Below are positions 51,145 to 58,382 of a stretch of DNA of 64,000 nucleotides, in pieces. The translations under genes and the position numbers were made by a program. Origin of the DNA: Aquimarina mycalae (lineage in GTDB: Bacteria; Bacteroidota; Bacteroidia; Flavobacteriales; Flavobacteriaceae); NCBI RefSeq assembly GCF_029906345.1, contig NZ_JARYGY010000010.1, positions 147,803 to 211,802 of the forward strand, in the 5' to 3' direction. The notes under the pieces were generated by a model that worked only from the letters and a program-made list of their open reading frames with translations, had not been told where the DNA came from and ran no database searches. The first letter of the stretch is position 1. Each line of letters starts with the position of its first letter.

Positions 51145-52098
51145 TTAGTCATTGTAAATCAATTCGATAATGGTTTTATCTATTCTTTTTCCTTTTTCTT
51201 TATCAATATTAATAATTGATTCTCTTATTGTTTCAATTCTGTATGGGACACCAGGATTGTAATAATATTCAAAAGTGTTTTTGTCATTAATCTCAAAAAC
51301 TGCAGTTTTAAGAGCTTTTTTTATTCCCTTATCATCAAGTTTCATTTTTTTAAAAGCTTGCTTTAATATTTCTTTTGTATCATTCGGATCCAAACTCATT
51401 TCTTGCTTAACAACGCAGAAACCTTTTTCGAAATCTACACTTTCAAAATATAACTTAGCTTTCGCTTTTATAGGATTTCCTCCAAACATATTTGGTAACT
51501 CCTCATCATAAAGCAAAGGCTCTGTAATATCATATTCTAAGCCCATTGGAAAATGAAAATATTGCAATTCTTTTAATACCAGTTGTTCAACCCCTTGTTT
51601 AGAGCTGTAAATTTGTTTAAATGGTTGCATTGCAGTTTTTAAAGCATCTTTTTCCTTTTCATCTTTATCTCCTAGAACATTAACTATATCATCAAACATA
51701 CTGCTCATAGTTTCTCCAACCTCTTTCCAATTCAAGATTTCAATTAAATCACCAACTTCCGAAGTTTTATATTTAATTTCTGTTATTTTATATTTGGAGA
51801 GTTTGTCTAGAAGGTTTTCTGGTATTTTATAAGTATTTCCTAAATCATTTTCATAACTCCATTTTATAATATAAGAATTCTCTGTAGAGTCAATTACAGT
51901 AAAGTTAGCAATGTAATCTTGCTTTTGATCTTTAGTTAGTTTACCTTCTTTCCATTGTTGTTTTATTTTTGAGACCTTAAAATTATAACTATCTCCAATT
52001 GACCAATAAGAAACAAAAGCAACTTTTGTTGAATCAATTTGACTGAATAAATTTGTTGAGATGGTCAATATAATAGTTAAGCATAAAATTTTCTTCAT
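51145..52098 (-). CDS. exported protein of unknown function
   Basis: A 317-aa protein with a signal peptide (MKKILCLTIILTISTNLFSQ). The mature part is charged and beta-rich (SYWSIGDSYNFKVSKIKQQW, ENSYIIKWSYENDLGNTY, AKAKLYFESVDFEKGFCVVKQEMSL) and ends in KTIIELIYND. I do not recognise a family. Its stop codon overlaps the alternative start of the TlpA-like gene, so they are co-expressed. Confidence 0.72.
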   Translation of the reverse strand: MKKILCLTIILTISTNLFSQIDSTKVAFVSYWSIGDSYNFKVSKIKQQWKEGKLTKDQKQDYIANFTVIDSTENSYIIKWSYENDLGNTYKIPENLLDKLSKYKITEIKYKTSEVGDLIEILNWKEVGETMSSMFDDIVNVLGDKDEKEKDALKTAMQPFKQIYSSKQGVEQLVLKELQYFHFPMGLEYDITEPLLYDEELPNMFGGNPIKAKAKLYFESVDFEKGFCVVKQEMSLDPNDTKEILKQAFKKMKLDDKGIKKALKTAVFEINDKNTFEYYYNPGVPYRIETIRESIINIDKEKGKRIDKTIIELIYND

Positions 52099-52456
52099 CC
52101 TTGTTTTTTTAATATCTTATAATGTTTAATAGTAAGTGTCGTTACAGTCCAAAATGTTACCTCGCTTTTATTTTTTTTCATTTTCTTTTTTTCATTTTCT
52201 ATTGAGTTTATTGCTAACATCTTGGAGAAGAAACTTGGAGTAGAGGATACGCAGTACCTGTTGAATTATTACTAAGCTAACAATACTTTTTTCTTTTTCT
52301 AAAATATCAAATTTAAAATTTGACGACATCATAAAGAAAAACTAACTTTTAAATTAAACACTCAATTGTTTTATGTTTTTATACATTGTTAAGTGCGGTT
52401 TTTTTGCGTTCTGATTGTCACACTTCGTATCTTTTCCTTGTCTAATTAACAGAGAT
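52099..52456. other. intergenic region between divergent genes, no gene seen
   Basis: 358 bases, very T-rich on the plus strand near 52160-52200. They hold the promoters of the exported protein and of the sigma factor, but I found no clear TAnnTTTG element in a suitable place. An in-frame extension of the sigma gene upstream to 52415 was not used because MGDTLETL is the natural start. Confidence 0.45.
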
Positions 52457-53263
52457 ATGGGAGATACTTTAGAAACTTTGGTAAAAAAAGCAAACTTAGG
52501 CGATAGAAATGCGTTGGAATTGGTAGTCTTAAAAACCAAAGATTACGTTTATAATCTATCATTAAAAATGTTACTTTATCCCGAAGATGCTGAAGACGCA
52601 ACCCAAGAAATACTTATCAAGGTCATAACTCATTTGAGTACTTTCAATTATAGAAGCAAGTTTATGACTTGGATTTACCGAGTTGCAACTAATTATTTAT
52701 TAACCTATAAAAGTCAAAAAAACAAAGAGTTTGCAATGCCTTTTGATGATTATGCAAACCTAATAGATACAGGTCAATCAGATACAATTAGATATTCGAC
52801 CAACGAAGGTGAGCTTTCTCTTTTGGAAGAAGAAGTAAAGGTAAGTTGTACTCAAGGTCTATTGCTTTGTTTGAATTCTGTTGATAGAATGGTTTACATT
52901 TTGTCCGAAATTCTAGAGTTTAATAGTGTTGAAGGTTCTCAAATAATGGAAATAACTGCTGAGAATTTTAGAAAAAAATTATCGCGTTCAAGAACTAAAA
53001 TCCGAAATTTTTTAAATAATAAATGTGGGCTTGCAAACCCTAAAAACCCTTGTCGTTGTAATAAGAAAATTGATTTTCTAATTGAACAAAAAATTATAAA
53101 CTCTAAAGATCTAAGATTCGCAGGCTTTTCTCAACGTAGTATCGATTTGGTTGGGAAATTAAGTGAATTAGAGAAATCTATAGCGATTTATCGCTCCGTT
53201 CCGCAAGCCGAAGCTCCAATGAGAATTTTCAATAATATAAAACAAACATTAGCACTAGATTAA
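52457..53263 (+). CDS. ECF-like sigma factor with extended C-terminal Cys motif
   Basis: A 268-aa sigma-70-family factor from the ATG at 52457. Region 2 reads LYPEDAEDATQEILIKVITHLSTFNYRSKFMTWIYRVATNYLL (residues about 39-81), and region 4 includes REVLSEI-like YILSEILEFNSVEGSQIMEITAENFRKKLSRSR. Beyond it a tail contains CGLANPKNPCRCNKK, three close cysteines typical of a Bacteroidota subgroup, and then about 65 residues. The tail may bind zinc or sense redox state; this is inference. The membrane protein gene begins two bases after its stop. Confidence 0.88.
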   Translation: MGDTLETLVKKANLGDRNALELVVLKTKDYVYNLSLKMLLYPEDAEDATQEILIKVITHLSTFNYRSKFMTWIYRVATNYLLTYKSQKNKEFAMPFDDYANLIDTGQSDTIRYSTNEGELSLLEEEVKVSCTQGLLLCLNSVDRMVYILSEILEFNSVEGSQIMEITAENFRKKLSRSRTKIRNFLNNKCGLANPKNPCRCNKKIDFLIEQKIINSKDLRFAGFSQRSIDLVGKLSELEKSIAIYRSVPQAEAPMRIFNNIKQTLALD

Positions 53264-53265
53264 AT

Positions 53266-53712
53266 ATGGACGTCGAAAAAATCAACTTCAAGCACTTTAT
53301 TATTATTACACTTTTGACAAGTATTTGGATTAACATTTCTGAGGTTTTTAGGTATTTCGTACTTGTGATGCCACGTGTAAAATCTTTTTTTGATGATAAG
53401 CAAGGAGTAGCAGATATGGATTTTGGAATTTTTACCATTTGGGGAGTTTGGGATACTCTTTTGACAAGTATTCTAGTTTTTGTTTTTTGGTTGTATTCGA
53501 AAAGTTTTGGTAATTCTAATCGGTCGGCTTTTATTTCGGGGACGATAGTTTGGTTCGCCGTTTTCGTTATTTTTTGGGTTGCAACAGCGAATATGGGATT
53601 ATCAGAATGGAAAATTCTATGGATTGTACTACCATTAAGTTGGTTAGAAATGGTAGTAGGTGCTTGGATTGCATCTAGACTTTATAAAAAATACAAGAAA
53701 GGCTATATCTAA
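53266..53712 (+). CDS. small membrane protein linked to the sigma factor
   Basis: A 148-aa protein with four hydrophobic segments (residues about 12-32, 57-78, 88-108 and 115-138) and a basic C-terminus (RLYKKYKKGYI). No family is recognised. The two-base spacing after the sigma gene shows one transcript, so it could be an anti-sigma factor-like partner or the response gene. It lacks the N-terminal helix typical of zinc-ASD anti-sigma factors. Confidence 0.65.
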   Translation: MDVEKINFKHFIIITLLTSIWINISEVFRYFVLVMPRVKSFFDDKQGVADMDFGIFTIWGVWDTLLTSILVFVFWLYSKSFGNSNRSAFISGTIVWFAVFVIFWVATANMGLSEWKILWIVLPLSWLEMVVGAWIASRLYKKYKKGYI

Positions 53713-53760
53713 GATAGTAGATATTCAAATTATGAAGTAGTACTTTCTGTTATTCATTTT

Positions 53761-53860
53761 TCAGATACTATTTCCTTTCCGTTACTATGTTCACCATTTG
53801 CAGGCATAGTAACAATTCTGGCTAAACATCTTGTTGCTAAGCAGACGTAGTATTGTATGA
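53761..53860 (-). other. coding-like frame without a start, possible gene remnant
   Basis: The minus strand reads YYVCLATRCLARIVTMP then ANGEHSNGKEIVSEK and a stop at 53761-53763, with no start codon before it runs into the DinB gene's end. It looks more protein-like than chance but is short, and I do not recognise it. Confidence 0.3.
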
Positions 53861-53895
53861 TATGTATTTTGATTATAATAGGTTTAGGGTGAGAT

Positions 53896-54420
53896 TCAAT
53901 AATTCGATTTCAAAATGTTATAATGATGCTCAGTATGATAAACTGTCCAAATTACTATTTCTCTGATAGTCATTCTTCCCATAAGAGGGTGAGGAAGGAG
54001 ATAAGTATCTAAATCATCTTCAGTCCATTTTTGAAACTTTTTAATTAGTTTCATTTTTTCTTTTTCTAATTTGGAGATATAAGAAGTTTTATTGCTGAGC
54101 GTAATTGTTGGCATATTTCTGGATATGTTAGCAACCACGCCTGGATTATTGGTTAGTTTATCCTGATATTTTTTGACAACCTGTTGATATGTGCGATTGT
54201 CTCTATTATTGATTCCAAATTTATATTTCAGATAAAACTTAGGGAGTAATAAGGCTTTGTTTAATGCCTTTTCGCTTTGAATCAAATGAACGATGTGTTC
54301 ACCAGTATTCCATTTATCTTGAGGGCCTTTGGTCCAATTTTGATCTGGATGATTTTTTAGCCATTGATATAATGTTTGATGCCTTAAGTTTAAGGCATCG
54401 ATTACTTCTGATTTTGTCAT
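53896..54420 (-). CDS. DinB-family (DUF1569-like) protein
   Basis: A 174-aa four-helix-bundle protein of the DinB/YfiT superfamily. Metal-binding His residues lie in WNTGEHIVHLIQSEK (near residue 44) and in the late IVIWTVYHTEHHYNIL, the usual helix-1 and helix-4 sites. Members are metal-dependent enzymes such as thiol transferases or are uncharacterised. It is a single gene, 100 bases from the YdhR-like gene upstream on the same strand. Confidence 0.85.
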   Translation of the reverse strand: MTKSEVIDALNLRHQTLYQWLKNHPDQNWTKGPQDKWNTGEHIVHLIQSEKALNKALLLPKFYLKYKFGINNRDNRTYQQVVKKYQDKLTNNPGVVANISRNMPTITLSNKTSYISKLEKEKMKLIKKFQKWTEDDLDTYLLPHPLMGRMTIREIVIWTVYHTEHHYNILKSNY

Positions 54421-54520
54421 AGTTTGAAATTTAAACTTGATTTATAGCTTTTGCTCTAATAAAAGAGTATCCAATAATAGTTACTTCTATTCTTCAATTC
54501 GTAATAGTTTTTACGAATGT

Positions 54521-54811
54521 CTACTTGTCTCTTAATTTAAAAATAATATCCATGATTTCGGTATTAGGAACTTCATTAATAGCATAGGCAGATGGTATAC
54601 TTTTGGCTAAATCAGATTCTTGGTAACTTTGTTGAGATTGTAAAGAATCCCAGACATATACACCTCCATACTCTCCTTCTTCACTTGTTTTTATATAGTA
54701 TTTTTGTAAAAGCCCAGGAATAGATTTAAAATTAGATTCTCGTTCCTTTGCTCTTTTTAATAATTCCTCTTCTGGTAAATCTGATTTTAACTTAATAATT
54801 TGTAATATCAT
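54521..54811 (-). CDS. YdhR-like monooxygenase family protein
   Basis: A 96-aa protein with the dimeric ferredoxin-like fold of YdhR/antibiotic-biosynthesis monooxygenase types: MILQIIKLKSDLPEEELLKRAKERESNF, LQKYYIKTSEEGEYGGVYVWDSLQS and IPSAYAINEVPN. Its chemistry is unknown. The AraC-type gene lies 32 bases upstream on the same strand, so the two are probably one unit. Confidence 0.8.
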   Translation of the reverse strand: MILQIIKLKSDLPEEELLKRAKERESNFKSIPGLLQKYYIKTSEEGEYGGVYVWDSLQSQQSYQESDLAKSIPSAYAINEVPNTEIMDIIFKLRDK

Positions 54812-54843
54812 AAGAACTAAATTTTGATTTTTAAAGTTGTAAT

Positions 54844-55593
54844 CTATTTATTTTTTATGATTGAAAATTGTAAAAATCGGTCGTTTTCATTTTTCAGTAA
54901 TACTTTTGGTGTAAATTCTGTTATTTTCTTTATCTCTTTTATGAAATGAGATTGATCAAAATAACCTTGTTGCGGATATAACTCTCCTTTTTTTATTTGA
55001 CTAAATGTTGCTGCACATTTTCTAATACTACAATAACTTTTTAAAGAAAGTCCAAACGTAGATTGGAAATATCGATTTATTTGTCTTTTTGACCAACTTG
55101 CTTTTTGAGAATAATATTCTACGGTTTTATTTCCTTTTGTTTGATTGATGGATTTTAAAAGAATATATCTTCTTGGATCAATAGAGGCTTGTTTTTCTAT
55201 ATATGATAATAGGCATCGGTTCAGGTATTCGAAAAAAGAAGAGTCCTCTTTTTTATTAAATCCGCTAAGTCCCAAATACGATTTATCTAGTTTCTTTATA
55301 GTATTTAGTAATAAGGTGATACTTTCTTGAATTATATTTTCAATGGCAAGCAATCGGAATTGTACTCCATAAATTACGGTTTCTGGTGAGATAATTACGT
55401 TGGTTTTATGATTAAATAAACCGGATAAAAATACTCCTTCCAGTTTCTCATTACGAAAACAAATCAATAAATCGAAAAAGCCGTCGGGTAATATTGTATA
55501 ATATTGAAAATCTTTACTCTTGTTTTCAACCTTCCAATAACATCGTACGTAATCTCTAAGGTCTTCATGAGCTTGTTCTTGAAAATAAACCAT
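54844..55593 (-). CDS. AraC-family transcriptional regulator
   Basis: A 249-aa regulator with a DUF6597-like N-terminal domain (YFQEQAHEDLRDYVRCYWKVEN, ILPDGFFDLLICF, GVQFRLLAIENIIQ) and a C-terminal double helix-turn-helix (KASWSKRQINRYFQSTFGLSLKSY, QQGYFDQSHFIKEIKKITEFTPK). It resembles the AraC gene at 47266 in build. It is probably co-transcribed with the YdhR-like gene, as regulator and target; the ligand is unknown. Confidence 0.9.
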   Translation of the reverse strand: MVYFQEQAHEDLRDYVRCYWKVENKSKDFQYYTILPDGFFDLLICFRNEKLEGVFLSGLFNHKTNVIISPETVIYGVQFRLLAIENIIQESITLLLNTIKKLDKSYLGLSGFNKKEDSSFFEYLNRCLLSYIEKQASIDPRRYILLKSINQTKGNKTVEYYSQKASWSKRQINRYFQSTFGLSLKSYCSIRKCAATFSQIKKGELYPQQGYFDQSHFIKEIKKITEFTPKVLLKNENDRFLQFSIIKNK

Positions 55594-55606
55594 CTAAAAG
55601 GTTGTA

Positions 55607-56137
55607 TTAGGTAATGTTTTTTATTACGTTTTCTATCCGATTTATATTTTCAAGATTTTTTCCATAATCTATTAGCATTGTTTTTAATTTCGGACTACTA
55701 GAAACTATATATTCAAAATCACTTTCTTTTTCAGATTTTAGCATGATTTTGATTTCTTCACCCCAAGATTTCCACGTCACACCAGACTTTAATAAGATTC
55801 CATTTTCGGTTTCTGTCATCTTCATTTTTCCAATAATAGGGTCGTTTTTTAATTTTTTAATGAGGTCTGTTTTATTCAATCCTGATTTCAGGTTTATTGA
55901 TTGATTTACTCCTATAGTATCATTAGAAATTTCCTGAATTCCATTTTTTTTAAGTCTGTGTCTATGAAAAGATACTAAAATTAAAGACATAGTAATTCCA
56001 AAAAAGAAGCTCAAAAACAAGTATTTCCATAAACTAAATCCTTCACCATTCGCTAAATCAAACCCTAACATAATTAATCCATACGGTATTCCTGTCAGTA
56101 AAAAGGTCTTTAAATACAATTTTGTAATTGGTTTCAT
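55607..56137 (-). CDS. membrane protein of unknown function
   Basis: A 176-aa protein with two N-terminal helices (residues about 8-26 and 35-58), a basic turn (FHRHRLKKNG) and a cytosolic C-terminal domain (LIKKLKNDPIIGKMKMTETENGILLKSG). I do not recognise it. It lies 13 bases upstream of the AraC gene in the same direction and 44 bases downstream of the gene at 56182, so it may belong to their transcript. Confidence 0.65.
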   Translation of the reverse strand: MKPITKLYLKTFLLTGIPYGLIMLGFDLANGEGFSLWKYLFLSFFFGITMSLILVSFHRHRLKKNGIQEISNDTIGVNQSINLKSGLNKTDLIKKLKNDPIIGKMKMTETENGILLKSGVTWKSWGEEIKIMLKSEKESDFEYIVSSSPKLKTMLIDYGKNLENINRIENVIKNIT

Positions 56138-56181
56138 AAATGTCGTTTTAATGTATTTTTACACCAAGTTAGGTAATGTTT

Positions 56182-56868
56182 TTATTTTTTTGTTTGGCTT
56201 TGTAACTCTATCATTTTTTTGTCAGTCATTGTAGCTGTTTTGGACATTCCGTTTATTATCTCAAATGTCAAAGTCAAAGCCACAGATGGATCTAACACCA
56301 TTTTAGTATCAATTAAAACACGGCAAATAGCATTTATTACTATTCGTAATGTTTTTTCGTCGCTTTCAAGGTTAATGTTTTGATCAACGAATTTTCTCGT
56401 TTCATACCCAGCTTGTAAAGGTAATACTGATGGCTTGTTTTCGTCAGGTACGCTTAAGGTAAGATTCCCCCATTCAGATTCTCCAACATTTTTTGCATAA
56501 GTTTCAAAAATCCTACTTAATGATGGGAATGGAATCTGGTTGAAATGTGAATCTATTTTTCTTTTGATTCTTGCAAAAACACATTGTTCGGGTAAGTTAT
56601 TCCAATTTTTTACAGCTATTGGGCCGACAAGAAGCTCATTAATTTTTTCAGAAAATATGACTGAACCTGGATCAAAATCGTGCTCATTGACTGAAAATTC
56701 GTTAGCAATTTTAATACATCTTTCTGCAACAATTGTTGACATTACACAAAGAGCATCTTCAACTCGAACGCCTTTTTCGGTTTGAACATGATCATAAACA
56801 TAATTCACTAAAGTTTTAGTCAGTTTTTCAACTGATGGTTTAGATTTTATGAAATCAAAAATTCCCAT
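56182..56868 (-). CDS. soluble protein of unknown function
   Basis: A 228-aa protein without membrane segments or signal peptide. It opens MGIFDFIKSKPSVEKLTKTLV, has mostly helical stretches (VEDALCVMSTIVAERCIKIANEF, TLRIVINAICRVLIDTKMV), and ends in a short charged tail. I do not recognise a family or a catalytic motif. It is read with 55607 and the AraC gene in one direction. Confidence 0.6.
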   Translation of the reverse strand: MGIFDFIKSKPSVEKLTKTLVNYVYDHVQTEKGVRVEDALCVMSTIVAERCIKIANEFSVNEHDFDPGSVIFSEKINELLVGPIAVKNWNNLPEQCVFARIKRKIDSHFNQIPFPSLSRIFETYAKNVGESEWGNLTLSVPDENKPSVLPLQAGYETRKFVDQNINLESDEKTLRIVINAICRVLIDTKMVLDPSVALTLTFEIINGMSKTATMTDKKMIELQSQTKK

Positions 56869-56944
56869 AGTTTTGTTTTAATATTGCCTAGTGTATATTG
56901 TATGAGTAGTAGCGAATTTCTACTCACAAACCTTTCAGTTCTTA

Positions 56945-57109
56945 TCAAGTCTCTACATCAGAAAAGTATTCTTTAATATAATTCCAACACTGTATAAATT
57001 TACCGTTATTACCTTTTTCTATTTTAAAATACTTTTCAAGTTCACCAAAGGCTATATTTGGGGAATTGGGTTTGCATTGTTGATAGTATTGATTTTTTAG
57101 ATACCCAAT
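56945..57109 (-). pseudogene. start-less coding remnant inside a 324-base gap
   Basis: An open frame of 54 codons with coding-like composition: IGYLKNQYYQQCKPNSPN then IAFGELEKYFKIEKG, NNGKFIQCWNYIKEYF and SDVET, then a stop. There is no start codon in frame; a TGA lies just upstream at 57110-57112, and an ATG one frame over (ATGAATTGGG) suggests a frameshift. The rest of the 56869-57192 gap holds only a weak hairpin (GAGTAG/CTACTC near 56910). Confidence 0.5.
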
Positions 57110-57192
57110 TCATTATTATTAAATGTGCGATAATGATTTATAAACAACTTACACTAGATGTTACCATGATATACTTTGTTGGTAGATTGTAG

Positions 57193-57627
57193 TTAACTTC
57201 TACAGGCACATTCGTGATGTTCGTTGAGATATGAAATTGTTTCTATACACAGTTTTTCTAAAATTGAAATGTCAATATCAGCAAGTTTTTTAACATAAAT
57301 ACATGCTTTCCCCATTTTAAATTTTCCAAAATCTTTCAATAATTCATCACTCTTTTTATTTTTTGAATAGATATAGAGCGAAAATTGTCCTTTCCTTGGT
57401 GAAAATCCAAGTAGTGGAGCATCCCCTTCATGACCGCTGGCATATTTGTAGTGATAGCTGCCAAAACCAATTATAGTTGGCCCCCACATTTTAGGTTCAA
57501 AACCAGACCATTCCTTCATTAGTTCAATTAATTTATTGCTATCTGTTTTCTTTTGATCATTGTCAACATATGAATTAATAAAATCCATTACATTCACTTC
57601 CGTTTGAGTTGTTTTATTCTTAGCCAT
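57193..57627 (-). CDS. DUF1801 domain protein
   Basis: A 144-aa soluble protein of the DUF1801/YdhG-like fold: VMDFINSYVDNDQKKTDSNKLIELMKEWSG, PKMWGPTIIGFGSYHYKYASGHEGD, FSPRKGQFSLYIYSKN and GKACIYVKKLADID. The motif set is standard for the family; the function is unknown. The start overlaps a coding-like tail (SDSFKNELKAYWKEHKEKLNG) that reads in from 57628-57695 but has no start, possibly the end of a lost gene. Confidence 0.9.
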   Translation of the reverse strand: MAKNKTTQTEVNVMDFINSYVDNDQKKTDSNKLIELMKEWSGFEPKMWGPTIIGFGSYHYKYASGHEGDAPLLGFSPRKGQFSLYIYSKNKKSDELLKDFGKFKMGKACIYVKKLADIDISILEKLCIETISYLNEHHECACRS

Positions 57628-57671
57628 TTAGTTTTTCTTTATGTTCTTTCCAATAAGCTTTCAATTCGTTT

Positions 57672-58217
57672 TTAAACGAATCTGATTTTATATTTAGAGT
57701 CTATAAAAGCAAGACTGAATAATAGGATTATCGAAACTATAAATGTTATAATATTTAGAACTATAGAAAATTTATTTTTCTTTGAAGTTTTAAATACTAA
57801 AAAGAAAAGAAATGTAACTACAATTATTGAAATGGTATATAGGTTTAAGCCAAAATCAAGACTAATTCTTCCTTCATCGTTTGGTTGAAATCGATTTGCC
57901 CAAGTAGCTCCTAATCTCATTATAAATGGTAAGAATAGAAAAGGGTATAGCATTATGTTTTTATGCTTTTTTAGCACAAAATAAAATATAATCCCTTGGA
58001 TGATTGTAAATATAGGTCCAGAAGCACTTGTGATTATGCGATGAGTTTTAGTTAGTTTAATTAAAGAGTTTTTTATTGATGCTCCATTCAGCGTAAATCC
58101 AGCATCATATCCTAATACCTCATAGGCTATCCAATGGCTCATTTCATGAAAGAAGAAGGTAAGAAAAGTAGCAATAATCATTACTCCAATGTATTTAGTC
58201 CAATCTAAAAAGTTCAT
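57672..58217 (-). CDS. M50-like membrane metallopeptidase-type protein
   Basis: A 181-aa protein with about four hydrophobic segments. An HExxH motif lies in the first (FFHEMSHWIAYEVLGYDAG, residues about 23-41), followed by ASGPIFTIIQGIIFYF, the order seen in small M50/PrsW-type site-2-like proteases. A classical NPDG-type second zinc site was not found, so activity is unproven. It ends YKIRFV just before the DUF1801 gene. Confidence 0.7.
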   Translation of the reverse strand: MNFLDWTKYIGVMIIATFLTFFFHEMSHWIAYEVLGYDAGFTLNGASIKNSLIKLTKTHRIITSASGPIFTIIQGIIFYFVLKKHKNIMLYPFLFLPFIMRLGATWANRFQPNDEGRISLDFGLNLYTISIIVVTFLFFLVFKTSKKNKFSIVLNIITFIVSIILLFSLAFIDSKYKIRFV

Positions 58218-58382
58218 TTTATTACTTTGTTAGTTTTAATCAATAGTAATGCTTAATATGGGTGTTATAGCGGATCAAAATATCTTCTTACTTTTCGATT
58301 TTTCCCCGTATTGGTTGTTATTTTTTTTCTGCAAGTATTGCGCTTTACCAAAAATATAATGACCATTAATTTATCATTAAGT

